DNA of 64,000 nucleotides, taken from positions 1 to 64,000 of the forward strand of contig NZ_PYLQ01000003.1 in NCBI RefSeq assembly GCF_003024685.1, written 5' to 3'. The notes under the pieces were generated by a model that ran no database searches, had not been told where the DNA came from, and saw only the letters and a program-made list of their open reading frames with translations. This DNA comes from Faecalibacillus intestinalis. Its GTDB lineage: Bacteria > Bacillota_I > Bacilli_A > Erysipelotrichales > Coprobacillaceae. Positions 62,769 to 64,000 of the stretch are shown in pieces; positions within the stretch are counted from its first letter, which is position 1, and each line of letters starts with the position of its first letter. The position numbers and the translations under genes are program-made.

Positions 62769-62804
62769 AGCCTGTTGACAAAATAATTTGTTGACAGGCT
62801 TTTA
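62769..62804 (+). terminator. Terminator after second GH1 gene
   Basis: AGCCTGT pairs with ACAGGCT, with internal ACAAA/TTTGT pairing, followed by TTTT. Confidence 0.85.
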
Positions 62805-62903
62805 TTATATAAGAAACAATTATTCATTGGACTATCCGTCCATTGAAAGAAGGAAAAAGGAAAGATAAAATAATAAAAAAAGAAATATTTGTGAATTAAA
62901 TTT

Positions 62904-62958
62904 GAGACAAAACTGAGACAAATACGAAACAAATTCGAGACGAAATAGAGAAGGACAT
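62904..62958. repeat. Five 11-bp tandem repeats upstream of Rpn gene
   Basis: Units start at 62904, 62915, 62926, 62937 and 62948: GAGACAAAACT, GAGACAAATAC, GAAACAAATTC, GAGACGAAATA, GAGAAGGACAT. The period is close to one helical turn. The unit degrades toward the gene. The rest of 62805-63027 has a TGGAC/GTCCA hairpin (about 62830-62844) and a GATACAAT -10-like element (about 62961). Confidence 0.75.
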
Positions 62959-63027
62959 ATGATACAATTTATTTGTAACCAATCTAGATAAGTTACCTCA
63001 AATAAAAAAGAAAGTAGGTAATAATAA

Positions 63028-63944
63028 TTGATCCTAACAAATAACTTAACACCCGATAGTGCCTGTCGTTCCTTCTTCAGTAATGATACCTATTTTACTT
63101 CTTTTTCTAATGCCATCTTGTTTGATGGCAAACAGGTCATTCATCCTGAAAGACTTGTTCGTTATGAAAATAATATGTCACTTATTATCGATGATACAAA
63201 GAGTGCAGAAGATAAAAAAAGAAGAAGGGACATTGTCGTAAAAACAGATGTTGATGGTGTCTGTTGTCTCTTCAGTATTGAACATCAAAGTACGATCGAT
63301 AAGAATATGGTGATACGATGTGGCAACTATGAAATGTTGGAGTATTTAAAACAGTTAAAAAACAAAAAGCTTAAAAGATTAGTTCCTCAAGTTATGATTG
63401 TTTTTATACAGGAGATAAAAAATAGAATACCCCTTTAGAATTAAATGATTACTTTGATATACCAGAAGAATTAAAAGAATATGTTAATGATTGGAAAATC
63501 AAAGTTGTCGATGTCAAAGAAATAGATGCCAGTAAGATCAAAGATGAACAAACAAGATATTTTATAGAAGCTATCCAAGAAATGTATAAAGGAAACTATG
63601 AAGGATTACATCGAAGAATAAAGATGAATAGAGATAACTTTATTTATGCAGCCATCATTACAGGAAGTTTAGATTTAATTAGAGACTTACCAGAAGGAGA
63701 TGAAATCGATATGTGTGAAGGAATGGAAAGAATGGCAGAAGAATTTAGAAATGAAGGTAGAAGTGAAGGAAAACTTGAAGAAAAGAGAAGTACACTAAAA
63801 GAACAATTAGAAATCAAACTAGGAACTATTTCAAATAATCTAGAATTACAACTAACCAATGCAACATTAGAAAAACTAAATATATTAACACGTAATATAT
63901 TTAATATTACAAATGAAGAAGATGTTTTAAAAATCATTAATTAA
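63028..63944 (+). pseudogene. Rpn-family recombination-promoting nuclease/transposase, broken
   Basis: Two frames of one gene. The first (TTG 63028 to TAG 63438) has LTPDSACRSFFSNDTYFTSF, then RRRDIVVKTDVDGVCCLFSI with EHQS, the PD-(D/E)XK core of Rpn proteins. Near 63401 one T is missing (GTTTTTATACAGG should read TYTGDKK), and in the restored frame a TAG at 63423-63425 replaces Trp. The frame then continues (PLELNDYFDIPEELKEYV) to a helical tail GMERMAEEFRNEGRSEGKLE, ending TAA 63944. Inactive unless the changes are sequencing errors. Confidence 0.72.
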
Positions 63945-63965
63945 TAAGTTAATATATAAGTAAAA

Positions 63966-63992
63966 AAGCAAATCAAATAAAATGATTTGTTT
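63966..63992 (+). terminator. Hairpin after Rpn pseudogene
   Basis: AAGCAAATCA pairs with TGATTTGTTT. The T tract is short, so function is uncertain. Confidence 0.4.
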
Positions 63993-64000
63993 AGACTGTT

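Noticed and set aside
62904-62958. CRISPR array
   Set aside because: The repeats are 11 bp with no spacers and no cas genes; a simple tandem repeat.

Overview
The window is AT-rich, with short intergenic gaps, strong AGGAGG-type ribosome sites, TAA-dominated stops, a T-box leader and a Bacillus-like gene order (mnmA, recD2, alaS, ireB, ruvX, mltG, trmR, two U32 genes, udk, greA). This fits a Firmicute chromosome. Very low GC, wall-polymer genes, two RpiR/GH1 sugar modules and Rpn/IS91/ISL3 remnants suggest a gut Erysipelotrichia-type bacterium; that placement is inference. TGA is a genuine stop here (38665-38667, 55273-55275, 55953-55955).

Layout. 1-550: 5' part of an ISL3-type transposase and a decayed HAD gene. 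0.6-9.8 kb: arginase-like protein; divergent RpiR regulator and GH1 enzyme; a decaying block (cysteine desulfurase fragment, azlC with two lesions, intact azlD); a short-chain dehydrogenase; amidohydrolase plus HAD operon; MerR plus GyrI-like pair. 9.8-12.5 kb: rpsD with a structured leader, DUF3783 protein, pyrF-pyrE. 12.5-19.2 kb: wall or teichoic-acid-like locus (ABC-2 exporter, TagD, GT2-TagF fusion, two further glycerophosphotransferases). 19.2-27.3 kb: HAD phosphatase, solitary MazF, membrane proteins, amidase, small XRE regulator facing an 85-aa protein, three tRNAs (Lys, Ser, Asp), a membrane protein with a dead HAD domain, NUDIX hydrolase, a candidate small RNA, RluA-type synthase. 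27.3-48.4 kb: ROK kinase, then the conserved housekeeping block from mnmA to greA, DUF421, ZIP transporter, TPR/cold-shock-like protein, pnp-maf.

48.5-57 kb: two-component system plus FtsX-type ABC transporter; a frameshifted small gene; XRE regulator facing a Hanks-type kinase with DFD instead of DFG; small envelope proteins. 57-59.3 kb: TetR regulator and short-chain dehydrogenase with two back-to-back palindromes; pfkA with a cre site. 59.3-64 kb: an AAA-ATPase fragment fused to an IS91-type transposase fragment, a second RpiR/GH1 pair, and a broken Rpn-type nuclease preceded by 11-bp tandem repeats.

Functional themes: carbohydrate entry and glycolysis under sugar-responsive control (two RpiR/GH1 pairs, cre sites at the ROK kinase and pfkA), wall-polymer synthesis, tRNA modification (MnmA, TrmR, two U32 proteins) and repeated gene decay near mobile DNA. 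I see no CRISPR array, prophage structural module or complete defence island. The least explained items are the three-hairpin intergenic RNA candidate, the XRE/kinase locus, the pseudo-HAD membrane protein, the TPR/cold-shock-like fusion and a 36-aa Cys-Gly-Cys peptide gene before the alaS leader.
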